Source of the DNA: Boswellia sacra
Taxonomy: Eukaryota; Streptophyta; Magnoliopsida; Sapindales; Burseraceae
Reading direction: 5' to 3'
Length of the DNA stretch: 64,000 bases
Assembly: GCA_013180625.2 (NCBI GenBank)
Contig: SNVD02006942.1
Coordinates: 1-64,000 of the forward strand
Position numbers and translations under genes: made by a program. Under the pieces are notes generated by a model. It made no database searches, was not told the origin of the DNA, and worked only from the letters and a program-made list of their open reading frames with translations. Shown here in pieces: positions 1 to 13,020 of the stretch; position 1 is the stretch's first letter, and each line of letters starts with the position of its first letter.

Positions 1-3000
1 AATATTATCCCATGGTGTTGTGTTAATTTGATTGGAAGTTTAATATTATTTAATAAAACGAGACTGATGTCAGTGTCCGATAGAGTAATCGAGAGGTGGA
101 AGACTAATGTGGCATGATTTGAGGGCATACTAGTTAGGGTTTAACAGGCAATTACAACAAAGCCAAAAAGTAGACAAAAAGCTCTACAACTTAATCAAAA
201 CTTTTGCTTTGCTTTGGGGCTGTCCAGTCTGAGAGTGTTATTGTGTACATCCACAAAACCCCACTTCGCAACAAAGTAGACTGCAATTTGAGTGTTTTGG
301 GTCAAACTGCATCTGCATGCCTCGTTTGGTGAATTTAATTCAACTTAAACAGCTGTTAATAATCACTTTTAACTGGTGTTTCTTTGATTGATACATATAA
401 TAATCTGAATATATAATTACCCAATTAAAATACAAATTCTTTTCTTCATCTGGTAAATTCAATCCAAAGTTGCATTTAAAGTTCATTCTTTTAAGTGTTT
501 CCTAAAGAGGGTTATTCACAAACACAGGGAATAAATCATTCATGATAAGCATTGATTTAAAAATGAACAAAAAGATGTTTGGTCCATTCTTGAAAACCAC
601 TTATTGACTTTTCTTTGTTTGAATGGATTATAGATTATTGTTAGCATATCAAAACTTAAAATAAATAAAAAATAACATAGAGACAAGCCAATGAATGCAC
701 ATCCTTTTGATTTCTCTGTCAAGTGCAGACATATTTCACGATATCTTCATAGTAACTTCTTGAATAGGTAATTACAGCATCCAGTCTTGATAATTATGCA
801 ATGAACAGTCCAGATGATGAATAACTTTAACTGAATAATATATCGAGTACCCTTCTGGTGATTACTTTATTTGCATAAACTTTTGAAGAAAATTAAAATT
901 TGGGTCTAATATTATGCTAATTAATAAAATCAACTTGGTGAGACAATGGGTGATTGTTTTTTCATTTAAAATCTGAATTTTACTTATTATCAGATTTCAA
1001 ATGCTTTTACTTTGTTTCTCTAAGTTAAGTTTAATTATCAAATAATTATATCTTAACAGAAAAACTAAAAATTTCGTATTGAATACAAATAATAATATTG
1101 TCAAATATTAACTTGTAAATACTTTTAATACATCAAATAAAATCAATAAGCATAAGGATATGTATGTAAAAGTTAACTTTAGGATATTTGAATTCATATA
1201 CTATAATAAAAAAAACTAATGTATTATTAAAATTTGTATATTTAAGCCTATTTATACTTCAGTTTAATTCAGGATCATTCAAATTTTAGACCAAAATCAT
1301 TACTCATAATAAAAATTATTCATTTGTTTAGTTTACCTAAAAAATTCCTCTAATTTGTTAGTGGCTTTTAGAATTAAGGGTATTTTATTGCTTCTTTATA
1401 TATATATCAAAGAAAAAAAAATGTTTAAAACCTTTGCCTTTGTATGATATTTGAAGATGGCTATTTATATTTATTGATATTATTTAGTTGTTAACTGTTT
1501 GTTGCTTAATATAAATATATAATAATAGTAGTAGTCAAAGCAAATCAAAACAAGTTAACGCTGAGTTGACAGAAAATAGAAAATTGGGTCAAACTTATAA
1601 GAAAAAAAAAAGTTACTTGAAGAATTAATTTAAGAGTATATTGTGGGTCACCCATTAAATAAATAAATGTGCTTGAGTTTCTAAACTTGGTCCTACCAAT
1701 CAAGTTAGAAAATGAATGCGTTTTAAATGTAATATTAATCCTGTGAAAAAAAAATTACCATTTTTCATTTTTGGATTAACAAAAAAACATGTTACTTATT
1801 TCTCAAAAAAAAAAAAAAATCGTTTGTTAGATTTAATAAATCTAGTAGAAACAATTCAAACTTTAAGGTGTTATAAATTGCAAGACTATTCTCAAGTTTA
1901 GCGTGTCTTGAATATGAAAATGACAACACAAGAATTTAACACAAACATTAATGTAAACGACAATACTACTCTTGTTGTTATGGCTTTTTAGTAATGTCAA
2001 CTTTTATTTCTCAAAATAGAAGCACAAATCATAATAGAAGGACTGGTTTCAATAATGTAACTACAACATTACTATACGATATTTTTGTTACATATAACAT
2101 GTTTTAGCAATCTTAAATACTGATTTAAAATACATTAAAATAAATATTAAAATTTATGGAATCTATTATTGAAATGTTATTAATATAACGTTCTTGTAGT
2201 ATGAGCCCATAATAAAATCCGTTGCTCCGTGTAGCCATATGGGCCTGGGCTCAACATGCAAATTTGGAAGTTTGCAAATCCCTTTTTATCAACCGGGCTT
2301 GGGCTTACCATTCAGGGCTCAAGTTATAATTTCATGCAATCCTTAATATGATATATATTTAAATTTCAAAATTGAAGTTCAGGCCTCAAGGGGAGGGGGG
2401 TCGGGGTTGGGTTATTGATGATAAATAATTACATTTTATATTATTTAAAATCAAATTAAAATTTTCTGGATTTTTTTTAGTTGGAGACTCTCTTATCATC
2501 TTAATTTTGTAACTTATTTTTTGAAAATTCTTGCAGGCTTATAATGTATCAATTGATTGAATCCAAGTTCTCTTGCAATTTCATACGCTTGACAGCTTCA
2601 GGTCAGCAGCAGAGGGAAAGTGCAACAATTTCTCAACTTGGCTAGCATTTTTCTCAAGTACCAAACAATAAGAATTTAATTTAATCATCTAAGTTATTTA
2701 ACTTTATTCCTAGAATTTCTAGGAGGGTTGTTCAAAATCCAATTCAATGAACTTTTAAGTGCTTTGCATTTTGACAAAGGGATTTGAGGAGCTCCTAACT
2801 CCATTCCAATCTTAGAACCCTTTCAAACAACGATAGCAACATGATTTTGTGCTGCCAACAATTAATGATGCTGTTGAATCAGTATCATGGAACTATCAAT
2901 GAAGATGATAAATGTATGGTGAGGCCAATATGAATCGGCCAAAACTTTTTGCTCCTAGAGGGGAATAAAGCAGCCTACAATTTAGCAAGTCATTAAAGAC

Positions 3001-3703
3001 AACTTGGGTGTGGCTGGTGTCTCTCATCCTACCTGCAAAGCCTACACTCATTGGATGCTGCTCTTTTCTTCATTTGTTCTGTCTCCTAATTTCTCATTTT
3101 GTTACTTATTGTGTTTCTCTTCTAAGTCTCTTTCTTTGCGGGAAAAAAGGTATGATCTTTTAATTTTTTTACTAGGTAATCTAGTATCCTTATGTATGAA
3201 GATAATAAATTTGGTCATTATGATTAGACTCTATTATAAATTTCGGACCACATTCTTCATAAGGTCCTCTTATCTCTTCCTTCTTCGTTCTTACGATTAC
3301 GAAAGAATGAGAAGGAGGTATCAGCAGTAACTAGCTTATTGTGAGACAACTCATTAACAAATACAAAGAAGAAAAAATACACCAGAAAATTCTTGAATAC
3401 ACAATTTTGCTTGGCAAATGATAAAGTTTTTTAGCACTTATGCTTCATTCCCCTATGGAAATGGAAGTCTTTTTGCCCGTAGCTTTGTCTTCAGGTAGGT
3501 AATCCACGCTAGAAATGTATACTAACGTTAAGTTAATGAGACCTAATAGAAGAAATATAAAATTTTGGATGGATTTAAACTATTATTATAAGTTAAGTGA
3601 ATAAGGGTATGGATTAATATAAGTGGTATAATGAAATTTACTTATATGTAACAAAAGAAGGTGAAGGAAATGTGAATTACTCCTAGATTGCAAAGCAAAA
3701 TAA
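1..3703. other. Non-coding AT-rich flank (left arm)
   Basis: No supportable gene. The only ORFs are about 60-110 codons, low complexity, and lack recognisable domains. There are homopolymer and AT-rich tracts and one GC-richer patch near 2220-2410. The same sequence recurs inverted at 22343-26045 with almost no difference; I noted one substitution close to the outer end. Confidence 0.7.
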
Positions 3704-4045
3704 TGTTAGAAATAAAGAAAGAAGAAAGAAGGAGAAATGAAAGGATTTCCTTGTTCTATTATTCTTCCTCTCTACATTACAATGTTGGATGCCTGTTTAT
3801 AGAGAAGTATGAATGGCCATGGCTACCTATTTGCACAAATCACATGATTGTGCCTAATAATAAATTAATTAAAGTATGAAAATATATTTTTCACATGGAC
3901 ACACACACATAAGTGGTAACTCCACTAACATGCAAGTGGTAACTCCACTAATATCCAAGTGGTAACTCCACTAATATCCAAGTGGTAACTCTACTAATAT
4001 GCAAGTGGTAGTAAATCCACTTACATTTTATAACTTTTTATAACA
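3704..4045 (-). repeat. 3' LTR of Ty1/copia fragment (left arm)
   Basis: In minus orientation the LTR begins TGTTATAAA right after a purine-rich polypurine tract (AATCCAAGGGGAAG) and ends in TTTCTAACA, giving TGTTA...TAACA termini. It carries about five copies of a 23-bp repeat with the core aagtggtaactccactaat (3911-4010) and a TATA box. It lies about 250 bp beyond the RNase H stop, as expected of a 3' LTR. The right-arm copy is 10 bp shorter next to the LTR start. The partner 5' LTR is not in the window. Confidence 0.8.
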
Positions 4046-4298
4046 CTTCCCCTTGGATTCTACCACTTAATTGTATTTGACTTTACTAAGGAAAAACCCA
4101 GTGGGATAAAAACCAAAATAAAGAAATACAATTATACAACAAATTATGAAGTGGTGTTGGACGTGTTTTACTGCCTCATTAAAAACCTTGTCGGGAAAAC
4201 CCAGTAGGACAAAACCCGATCGAAGGAAAAAAGAGTACAGTACACATGTATCTACAATGTTCCCCCTGATCATGGCAGAAGATCTCTTATCAAATTGA

Positions 4299-7032
4299 TT
4301 ACTTGTTGGGCTGCCGCATACCGATTTTGTATACTAGTTTCTCAAATGTTGATGTTGGTAAAGTTTTAGTGAACAAATCTGCAAGATTGTCATTTGAACG
4401 TATCTGCTTCACATCGATCTTTTGACTTTCTTGAAGTTCATGCGCGTAGAAGAACTTCGGTGAAATGTGCTTTGTTCTGTCTCCTTTAATATATCCTCCT
4501 CGGACTTGAGCAATACATGCTGCATTATCTTCATATATGATTGTTGGAAGATTTATAGTAGGAGATAATTTGCACGAATTCTGGATGTGTTGAATAACAG
4601 AATGTAACCATATACATTCTCGGCTGGCCTCATGCAATGCAAGTATTTCAGAGTGGTTAGAAGAAGTAGCAACCAAACTCTGTTTAGTAGATCTCCATGA
4701 AATTGTGGTCCCATTATAAGTGAAAACATATCCAGTTTGTGATCGAGCTTTATGGGGATCAGATAAATAACCGGCATCAGCATATCCGACCAATCCAGGA
4801 TTTTCAGAAGGCTCATATGGGAAAAATAATCCCAGATCAATAGTTCCTTGAAGATAACGAAAAATATGTTTGATCCCGTTCTAATGCCGTCTAGTGGGTG
4901 CAGAACTAAACCTTGCTAACAAATTAGCTGCAAATGCAATATCAGGTCTAGTACATTGCACTAAATACATTAATACACCTATAGCGTTCAAATATGGCAC
5001 TTTAGGATCAAGTAACTGTTCGTCATCCTCTTTAGGACGGAATAGATCCTTTTTAGGATCAAGAGATCTAACAACCATTAGGGTACTCAATGGATGAGCC
5101 TTATCCATATTAAACCGTTCCAAAAGCTTTTCTGTATATGCTGATTGGTAAATAAATATACCGTCAGAGTTATGCTCGATCTGCAGGCCGAGACAATATT
5201 TCATTTTTCCTAAATCTTTCATTTCAAATTCTCTCATCAAATATTCAGCTGCATTTTGGATTTCTTCAGGGCTTCCAATTAAATTCATGTCATCAACATA
5301 TACTGCTATAATAGCAAAACCAGATTCTGATCTTTTTATAAACACACAAGGGCATATGGGATCATTAATGTACCCTTCTTTAATCAAGTATTCACTAAGA
5401 CGATTGTACCACATTCTCCTAGATTGTTTCAATCCATATAAAGACCTCTGCAACTTAAGTGAATACATACTCCTTGGTTGTGTTTTAATTGCTTCAGGCA
5501 ATTTAAATCCTTCAGGAAGTTTCATATATATATCAGAATCTAATTTACCATACAAGTAAGCAGTTACCACATCCATAAGGCGCATGTGAAGTTTTTCCGA
5601 GACTGCAAACTGATCAAATATCTAAAAGTGATAATATCCATTACTGGAGCATAAGTTTCATCAAAATCAATACCCGGTCTCTGAGAAAAACCTTGAGCTA
5701 CTAGCCGGGCTTTATATCTGGCAATCTCATTATTCTCATTTCGTTTTCTAGTAAATATCCATTTATATCCAACGGGTTTGACATCTTTAGGCGTTTGGAC
5801 TACAGGTCCAAAGACTTCACGTTTGGCCAAAGAAGATAATTCTGTTTGAATTGCTTCTTTCCATGTAGGCCAGTCATGCCTTTGTCTACATTCATCCACT
5901 GTGTGTGGTTCAAAGTCATCATTCATAATATTCGTGACTACTGCAAATGAAAATACATCGTCAATGACAATTTCATCACGTTTCCACATTTCTCTAGTAT
6001 AAGCATAATTAATAGAAATTTCCTCATTTTTAAATTCAGCTGTCACTTCAGGAACATGCATTTCATCAACAACTTGTGCCTCTTTAGTGGCAGGTGTCTC
6101 CTTAGGAACATTTGTCATTTCAGGAGACAAATCAGAGAATGTGGATCCTTTAGCTCGATCATCATTTATATCAGGACCATTATTAATCAATTTTCTTTTT
6201 CGAGAGATAGCATCTTTTGATCCAAGGGGTCTGCCACGCTTCTGGCGTGTAACAGTTTGATTATTTATTGTTGCTTTAAGGGTTTGCTCAACAGGAATCT
6301 CAATTCGAGCCGGTGTATTTGTAGCATGTATATGTGACTTTGTTATCTTGGCTGCATCAGTAAATGCATCTGGCATCTGATTAGCGATAGTTTGAAGATA
6401 TATCATCCTTTGCACTTCATTTTCACATTGAGATGTGCGAGGATCAAGATGAGACAATGTTTTCACATTCCAAGAAAGTTTTGGATTTCTTTCAGGAGGC
6501 ACATACCCAACTTCGAGAGGCATTTTCTTTTTTTCTAAAGGTGGGAAAACTGTCTCATCAAAATGACAATCTGCAAATCGTGCAGTAAAAATATCACCCG
6601 TCATGGGTTCCAAATATCTGATAATAGATGGAGAATTATAACCTACATATATCCCCAACCTGCATTGAGGCCCTATTTTTGTCCGCTTCCGGGGAGCAAT
6701 GGGGACTTGTACGGCACAACCGAAAATTCTTAGATGGGATATATTGGGTTGTTGGCCAAGTACAAGTTATATTGATGAATATTCATGATAAGAAGTGGGC
6801 CTTAATCTGATCAATGATGCAGCATGTAAAATAGCATGGCCCCAGACAGAGGTTGGCAACTGTGTTCTCACTAATAAAGTTCGTGCAATTATCTGCAGTC
6901 GCTTTATAAGTGATTCTGCCAAACCATTTTGGGTATGAACATATGGGACATGATGCTCAATATCAATTCCAACGGACATACAATAATCATCAAAAACTTT
7001 TGATGTAAACTCACCAACATTATCCAAACGTA
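4299..7032 (-). pseudogene. Ty1/copia pol fragment: integrase C-terminal half, RT, RNase H (left arm)
   Basis: Reading from 7027 down, the integrase core is entered at LDNVGEFTS and continues with HVPYVHTQNGLAE. Next come the integrase C-terminal and linker region (6658 downward), the RT with QRPGIDFDETYAPV, YKARLVAQGF and the catalytic YVDDMNLIGS (near 5290), then RNase H with GYADAGYLSDP and LVATSSNHSEILAL. The frame is broken near 5564-5585 and near 4870, where a nonsense codon follows TRRH. Gag, protease and the integrase N-terminus are missing because a second retrotransposon is inserted at the upstream edge. Best assigned to Ty1/copia, clade undetermined. It cannot be autonomous. Confidence 0.9.
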
Positions 7033-8663
7033 TGTGTTAGCTCTAAGGCTACATGATAATTTTGATGATAACAATACACATTGATTAATTGAGATTTACT
7101 AACATGTTTATTTATGTGCAAGAGTAAGATCATTGAAATAATTTCTAAAATCAAGAAGGGGTTTATTAAAATGAAGTGTTGAAGCTTAGGAGAAGACTAC
7201 ATGTTAAAGGCATCAAAGTTTAAGTACAAGTTTGATTCAAGGAATGTGATATATGAGCAATGTTCTATCAATTGGTCATATATTTCTCTACAAATGTCCA
7301 AATAATATGATTCTTGAGCCTTTGGAAAACTTACTCAATTTATAACATTTCATATGTTTTAAAGAAATTCAAATTTTAAGTGCAAGATCGTCCAACTCAT
7401 CATGCAAAGTGAAAGACAAATGGAAGCAGCTGACATGAGCACCGAATACTCTTTTGGACATATCTTGAGCTAGAAAAATCAAAATGACTTGATTCTTGCG
7501 GCATTGGAAAGATGACTTAATGAGGAACATTTCATATGTTTTGAAAAAATTTCAAATTTCAAATGGAAGCCCACATAATTGACATGCAATTCGGTGGACT
7601 GAACAGAGAAGAAAATCACTCACCTGAGTACCGAATGGTGTTTTGCATACTAAGATAGAGATATTCCACATTCTTTGATTCTTAATGTTTTGGAATATCT
7701 TATTCAAATAGTGAAGATCTTTTATGTTTTTGAAGAAATTCAAATTTCAAACGTAAGGCTGACAGAATTATCATTCAATTTGGTGGACTGACACAAGAAA
7801 GAAAAATCAAGTCACATGAGCACCGAATGGTGTTTTGGCCATATCTTGAGATACAGATATCCAAATGACTTTGTTCTTGATGCGTTGGAAAGATTATTCA
7901 AATGTGCAGATATTTTATGTTTTGCAGATTTTCAAATTTCAAATGAAAAATTGACAAAAATGCCAGACAAAATTACGGTTTTTATGGTGGGTAGAAACAT
8001 TGGAGTTGGTGTCTTCACTTGATCAAGTTCATCTCATTTGCCTATAAAAGGAGCCCTTCTCCCATTCATTCAACAAGCATCTATTAAGCAAAAAAAAAAC
8101 AAGAGAAATATCAAGTCTAGAGAGCTTTTATATTTTGTATCCACTCTTTGAAGAGAGTTGTACTTTTGTTGTAAAAAATTTTCTTTGTTCTTGTATTGTG
8201 GTGAGAGAGAGATCTTTTTACAAAGGATAAAAGTTATCCTTGAGAGAACTCTTTCCTTGGTGAGGTTGTTCATCAAGAAGAACTCTTGGTGTGGTGTTAT
8301 CAATAGTTGAAGGAAAAAAGTCTTGGTGAAGTTGTTCATCAAGCAAGTTGTAAAGTATTCTACAACTTAGTGGAAAGCCTAGCTTGTGGAGGAGCTAGGA
8401 GCCCGTGGACGTAGGCAAGGTTTTCCGAACCACGTAAATTGAGTTTGCACTCTCTCTATCCCTTTCCTCTTTACATTTACTTGCACTTGTGATTGTTATT
8501 TATTGATATTCTCTTGATTGCATTCTATCTTCATCTTCTTCACCTTTATTCTCAAAGAAAGTATTAAATAATTTTGATCTTTCAAGAAAAGTTTTCTAAA
8601 TCCGTTTTGATAAATAAAAACCCAATTCACCCCCCCTCTTGGGTTGCCATACCTGGGTCAACA
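7033..8663 (+). repeat. 5' LTR of SIRE/Maximus-like copia element (left arm)
   Basis: About 1.63 kb. It starts with TG near 7033-7035 (tgtgttagctctaagg) and ends in gggtcaaca directly before a tRNA-Met primer-binding site. It contains about four imperfect tandem copies of a roughly 190-bp unit; the accgaat motifs at 7441, 7630 and 7822 mark unit starts, and an older unit begins near 7254. A TATA box (cctataaaag, 8041) marks the likely promoter. A long LTR with this PBS and downstream gag is typical of the SIRE/Maximus lineage. The exact 5' base is uncertain. Confidence 0.82.
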
Positions 8664-8665
8664 AG

Positions 8666-8683
8666 TGGTATCAGAGCAAGGTT
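8666..8683 (+). other. Primer-binding site, initiator tRNA-Met type
   Basis: The sequence tggtatcagagc two bases after the LTR is the usual complement of the 3' end of plant initiator tRNA-Met, from which minus-strand DNA synthesis starts. It fixes the LTR end and the orientation of the element. Confidence 0.85.
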
Positions 8684-8719
8684 GCTCAAATTTTTTAAAT
8701 CTTAATCGATTTTTGAGCT

Positions 8720-10457
8720 ATGGCAACTTTTAATTCAACTTCATATTTTGAGGGACTTTCTATTTCTAGACCTCCATTTTTTAATGGAAGTGAGTACTCT
8801 TATTGGAAAACTAGAATGAGTATTTTCTTGAAATCTTTTGATTATGATTTGTGGTCTATTGTTTTGGAAGGACCTTTTGTTCCTACCAAATTGAAAATGG
8901 GGAATGCATGCTTAAAGAACCTAAAGAGTTTAGTGAAGATGATAAAAAGAAAGTGAGTTTGAATGCTAAAGCTATGAATGTGTTATATTGTGCTCTAGAT
9001 AGAAATGAGTTTAATAGAATATCTGCTTGTTCTACAGCACAAGAAATATGGCACACACTTGAAGTAACTCATGAAGGAACTAGTCAAGTTAAAGAATCTA
9101 AAATTATTATGCTAGTTCATAGTTATGAACTTTTTAAGATGAAATCGGATGAATCAATTTCTGAAATGTTTACTAGATTTACGGATATTATCAATGTTTT
9201 GAAATCTCTTGGAAAATCTTATTCTAATGTTGAAATGGTGAGAAAGATTCTTAGGTGTCTACCAAAATCTTGGGAGCCAAAGGTGACGGCAATTCAAGAA
9301 GCAAAGGATCTCACCAAACTACCATTAAAAAGACTTATGGGTTCTTTCATGACTCATGAAATCACCTTGAAGGAGAATGAAGAAGATTTCAAGAAAAAGA
9401 AAAACATTGCTTTCAAATCTTCAACAAAAGAAGATAATGAGTCCGATGATGAAGGAGATGATGAAGATCTTGCATTTATTACAAGAAAGCTAAAAAGGAT
9501 GATTAGAAGAAACCAAGGATTCAAGAAGAATTCTAGAAGGGAGTACAAAGGGCAAAGCTCAAAGCAAGATAAAAAAAATGATCAAGTCATTTGCTATGAG
9601 TGCAAGAAACCGGGACATGTAAAGATGGATTGTCCTTACCTCAAGAGTCAAAACAAGAAATCCAAAGCAATGAAAGCTACAAATTGGGATGATAGTGAAG
9701 CTAGCTCCACCGAAGACGAAGATTGCGAAGTGGCAAACATGTGCTTCATGGCTTTAAGTGAAGATGAGGTAAGTATTCTAAACTATGATCCTAACTTTCA
9801 TATGATGAATTACTTGAAGCATTCCAAAATTTACATGTGCAAGTTGATAAACAAAATTCAAAAATCAATGCTTTCAAAAAGAAGTCAAGAATCATGTTAT
9901 CTCAATTAGAAGAGTTAGTGGAAATAAATGAAGCTTTAGAAAATGAAAATGAAATTTTAAAGCAAAAAGATTTTGAAAGTTTGGAAAGTCAAATACATTT
10001 TTTAAAAACTGAAAATGAGATTTTAAAACAAAATGATTTTGATAAATTAGAGAAAGAAAATGTTATTTTGAAAAAGGAAAATAATGACTTAAGAAATATT
10101 GTTGATAGTTTTACAAAAAGCACCAAAAATTTGAACTCTATGTTACAAAACCAAAGGTGTGTTTTTGATAAAAGAGGTTTAGGATATAAAACTCATAAAA
10201 ATCAAAAGTATTTTAAAAATTATTTTGCTCATGCATCTTCTAAGAATAATCCTAATCATTCATGTACTTATTGTGGAAGAAAAGGACACAAAGTGCATTC
10301 TTGCTATATTAAGAGAAATCCTAAGTTGAAACAAATATGTGTTCTAAAAAGTACCATAACTAACCCCCAAGGACCCAAGAACTTTTGGGTACCAAAAAGT
10401 TACTTCTTGAATGTTAATTGTAGAGACAAAGGAGTGGCAAACACAAGTGGTACTTAG
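8720..10457 (+). pseudogene. SIRE-like gag, frameshifted (left arm)
   Basis: Starts with MATFNSTSYFEG at 8720, the first ATG after the PBS. The capsid-like part follows (SYWKTRMSIFLKS; EIWHTLEVTHEGTSQVKESK), then an acidic stretch, a CCHC zinc knuckle CYECKKPGHVKMDC near 9590, a coiled-coil-like Glu/Asn/Lys-rich region, and a second knuckle CTYCGRKGHKVHSC near 10265. The frame shifts near 8890 and again near 9800-9900, so no intact Gag is made. Gag packages element RNA in family members; this copy is presumably dead. Confidence 0.88.
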
Positions 10458-13020
10458 ATAGTGGATGCTCAAGGCATATGACCGTAGATGCCTCCAAATT
10501 CTCAAGATTAATCATGAAGAAAGGAGGATAGTGACCTTCGGTGATGATGCCAAAGGAAGGGTAATCGGACATGGTGATATTGGTAACCCTTCTTCACCTA
10601 TTATTAAAGATGTTTTGCTTGTTCATGGTTTGAAACATGATTTGATTAGCATTAGTCAATTGTGTGATAAAGGGTATTTTGTTGCTTTTAAGCCTAATAG
10701 ATGTGTGATTAAGGATGTTAGTAACAATAAGACATTATTTGTTGGTAATATACAATTGATATTGATGTTAATGATCATGTAGAAAATTGTTTCATTGTTA
10801 ATGATGATGCTTGGTTATGGCATAGAAGGTTAGGTCCATGCTAGCATGACACAATTTTCAAAAATTTCACACTAAAAAAGATTAGTTGATGGGTCTTCCA
10901 AAAATAAAATTTGAAAGGATAATATTGTGTGCTTGTCCCTTTTGGAAAACAAGTGAGACTTCTTTTTAACAAAGAATTTAGTTCAACCAATAAACCCTCC
11001 TACAATTACTTCATTTGGATTTATTTTGACCATCAAGAACTCAAAGCCTTAGTGGAAAGTATTATGTTTTTGTTATTGTGGATGATTATTCAAGATTCAC
11101 TTGGGTGTTATTCTTGAAAAATAAAAATGAGGCCACACAAGCTTTTTCAAAATTTGCAAAAAGAGTCCAAAATCAAAAAGGGTATTCTATTGTGGTCCTA
11201 TTTAGGAGTGATCATGGTGGTGAAGTAGACAATGTTGCATTTGAAATACTTTGTGATGAAAATGGATTTGAATATAATTTTTTCGCACTTAGAACTCCAC
11301 AACAAAATGGTGTTGTTGAGAGGAAAAATAGGACTATCCAAGAAATGGCTAGAACCATGTTGCTTGAAAATAATTTGCCAAAATATTTTTGGGCCGAAGA
11401 CGTTAATACCGCATGCTTTATAATCAATAGAGTCCATGTTAGAGCTTTAATAAAGAAAACTCCTTATGAACTTTGGAAAGGAAGAAAACCCAACATTGGA
11501 TTTTTTAAAGTTTTTGGATGTACATGTTTTATTTTAAACACTAAGGATAACCTTGGAAAATTTGATGCAAAAGCCGATGTTGGAATTTTTGTGGGCTACT
11601 CCAACCATAGTAAAGCATATAAGTTTTTAATAAAAAGACTCTTACTATTGAAGAATCTATGCATGTTGAATTTGATGAAACTAATGTTATTTCTTCAAAG
11701 AATTTAGATGATGATATTGTTGAGGTAGAAAGGCAAATCAATGAATCAAGGCTTGATAAAAAGAGCCAAGATGAATTACAACTTCAACAAGAAAAGCTTG
11801 AGAAAGTAAATGATTCTTCCCAAGAATTACCAAAGGAATTGAGGTATGCAAAAGCTCACCCTAAAGATCTTATTATTGGTGAACCATCACAAGGTATGAG
11901 AACTAGATCTTCTGTTAGAAACTTTTGTAATCATTTTGCATTTGTCTCTCAATTTGAACCAAAAACTTTTAAAGAAGCCGAAATTGACGAAAGTTGGATT
12001 TTGGCTATGCAAGAAGAATTGAACCAATTTGAAAGAAATCAAGTTTGGGAATTAGTCCCTAGACCCAAAAAACATTCTATTATAGGCACTAAATGGATTT
12101 TTAGAAATAAAGTAGATGAAAATGGCACCATTATTAGAAACAAATCTAGACTTTTTGCTCAAGGATACAATCAAGAAGAAGGTATTGTTATGAGAAACCT
12201 GTGCACCGGTCTAGATTAGAATCCATTAGAATGTTGTGTGCATTTGCATGTTATAAAAATTTTTCATTATACCAAATGGATGTCAAAAGTGCATTTTTAA
12301 ATGGTTACATTATGGAGGAAGTATATGTAGAGCAACCTCTTGGTTTTCAAAATCATGATTTTCCAAACCATGTTTTCAAACTCAAAAGGCACTTTATGGC
12401 TTGAAACAAGCACCAAGAGCATGGTATGATAGATTGAGCAAATTTCTCATTGATAATGGTTTCGAAATGAAAAAAGTTGATACTACTCTTTTTGTTAAAA
12501 CAAAAAATGATGATTTATTAATTGTTCAAATCTATGTTGATGATATTATATATGGTGCTACTAATGTCTCTATGTGTGAGGAATTTCCAAGTGCATGCAA
12601 CAAGAATTTGAAATGAGCTTAATGGGAGAATTAAATTTCTTCCTTGGACTTCAAATCAAGCAATCAATAGATGGAATCTTCATTAATCAAGCTAAATACA
12701 CAAGAGATCTTCTCAAGAAGTTTGGCATGGATAATTCAAGGACATATAACACACCTATGGGTACATTAACCAAGCTTGAAAAAGATGAGAAAGGAAAAGA
12801 TGTTGAGGTAACAAAATATCGAGGTATGATTGGCTCTCTTTTGTATTTAACTGCTAGTAGACCCGATATTATGTTTAGTGTGTGTATGTGTGCTAGATTT
12901 CAATCTTGTCCAAAGGAATCTCATCTAAAGGCTGTAAAGAGGATATTTAGTATCTTCTTGAAACCATAATCTAGTTATTTTGGTATCCTAAGTGTGATAA
13001 TTTTGATCTAATTAGTTATT
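10458..13020 (+). pseudogene. SIRE-like pol, truncated and heavily frameshifted (left arm)
   Basis: Protease remnant follows gag (the D-S-G region is disrupted near 10455-10480), then integrase pieces (FGKQVR; DDYSRFTWVLFLKNKNEA; RSDHGGEVDNVAFE; TPQQNGVVERKNRT) and RT pieces (QMDVKSAFLNGYI near 12280; catalytic YVDDIIYGAT near 12530; YLTASRPDIMFSV near 12850). At least six frame changes occur. The stretch 10780-11060 is especially altered compared with the right arm. The frame ends at the palindrome centre inside the region linking RT to RNase H, so RNase H, 3' sequences and the 3' LTR are absent. Confidence 0.88.

Larger units (their letters stand above)
1..13020. repeat. Left arm of a 26-kb palindrome
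   Basis: The reverse complement of this segment is found again at 13022-26045. Corresponding positions sum to 26046 from the window edge to about 3.9 kb, to about 26056 in the first copia fragment, and to 26042 at the centre, so only small net indels separate the arms. Four non-coding ORFs in the outer 3.9 kb translate identically in both arms. Contents from outside in: non-coding flank, Ty1/copia 3' half (minus strand), and a SIRE-like element 5' part (plus strand). The arm may extend beyond base 1, because the left boundary is not in the window. It is either a genuine inverted duplication or an assembly fold-back. Confidence 0.97.

Noticed and set aside
3004..3330. 108-codon ORF in the outer arm (also 22716-23042)
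   Set aside because: T-rich, hydrophobic translation without motif, and a valine-type start. The identical copy in the other arm comes from the palindrome, not from selection.
3905..4015. CRISPR-like spaced repeats
   Set aside because: The 23-bp units are directly adjacent with no unique spacers and sit in an LTR of a plant retrotransposon.
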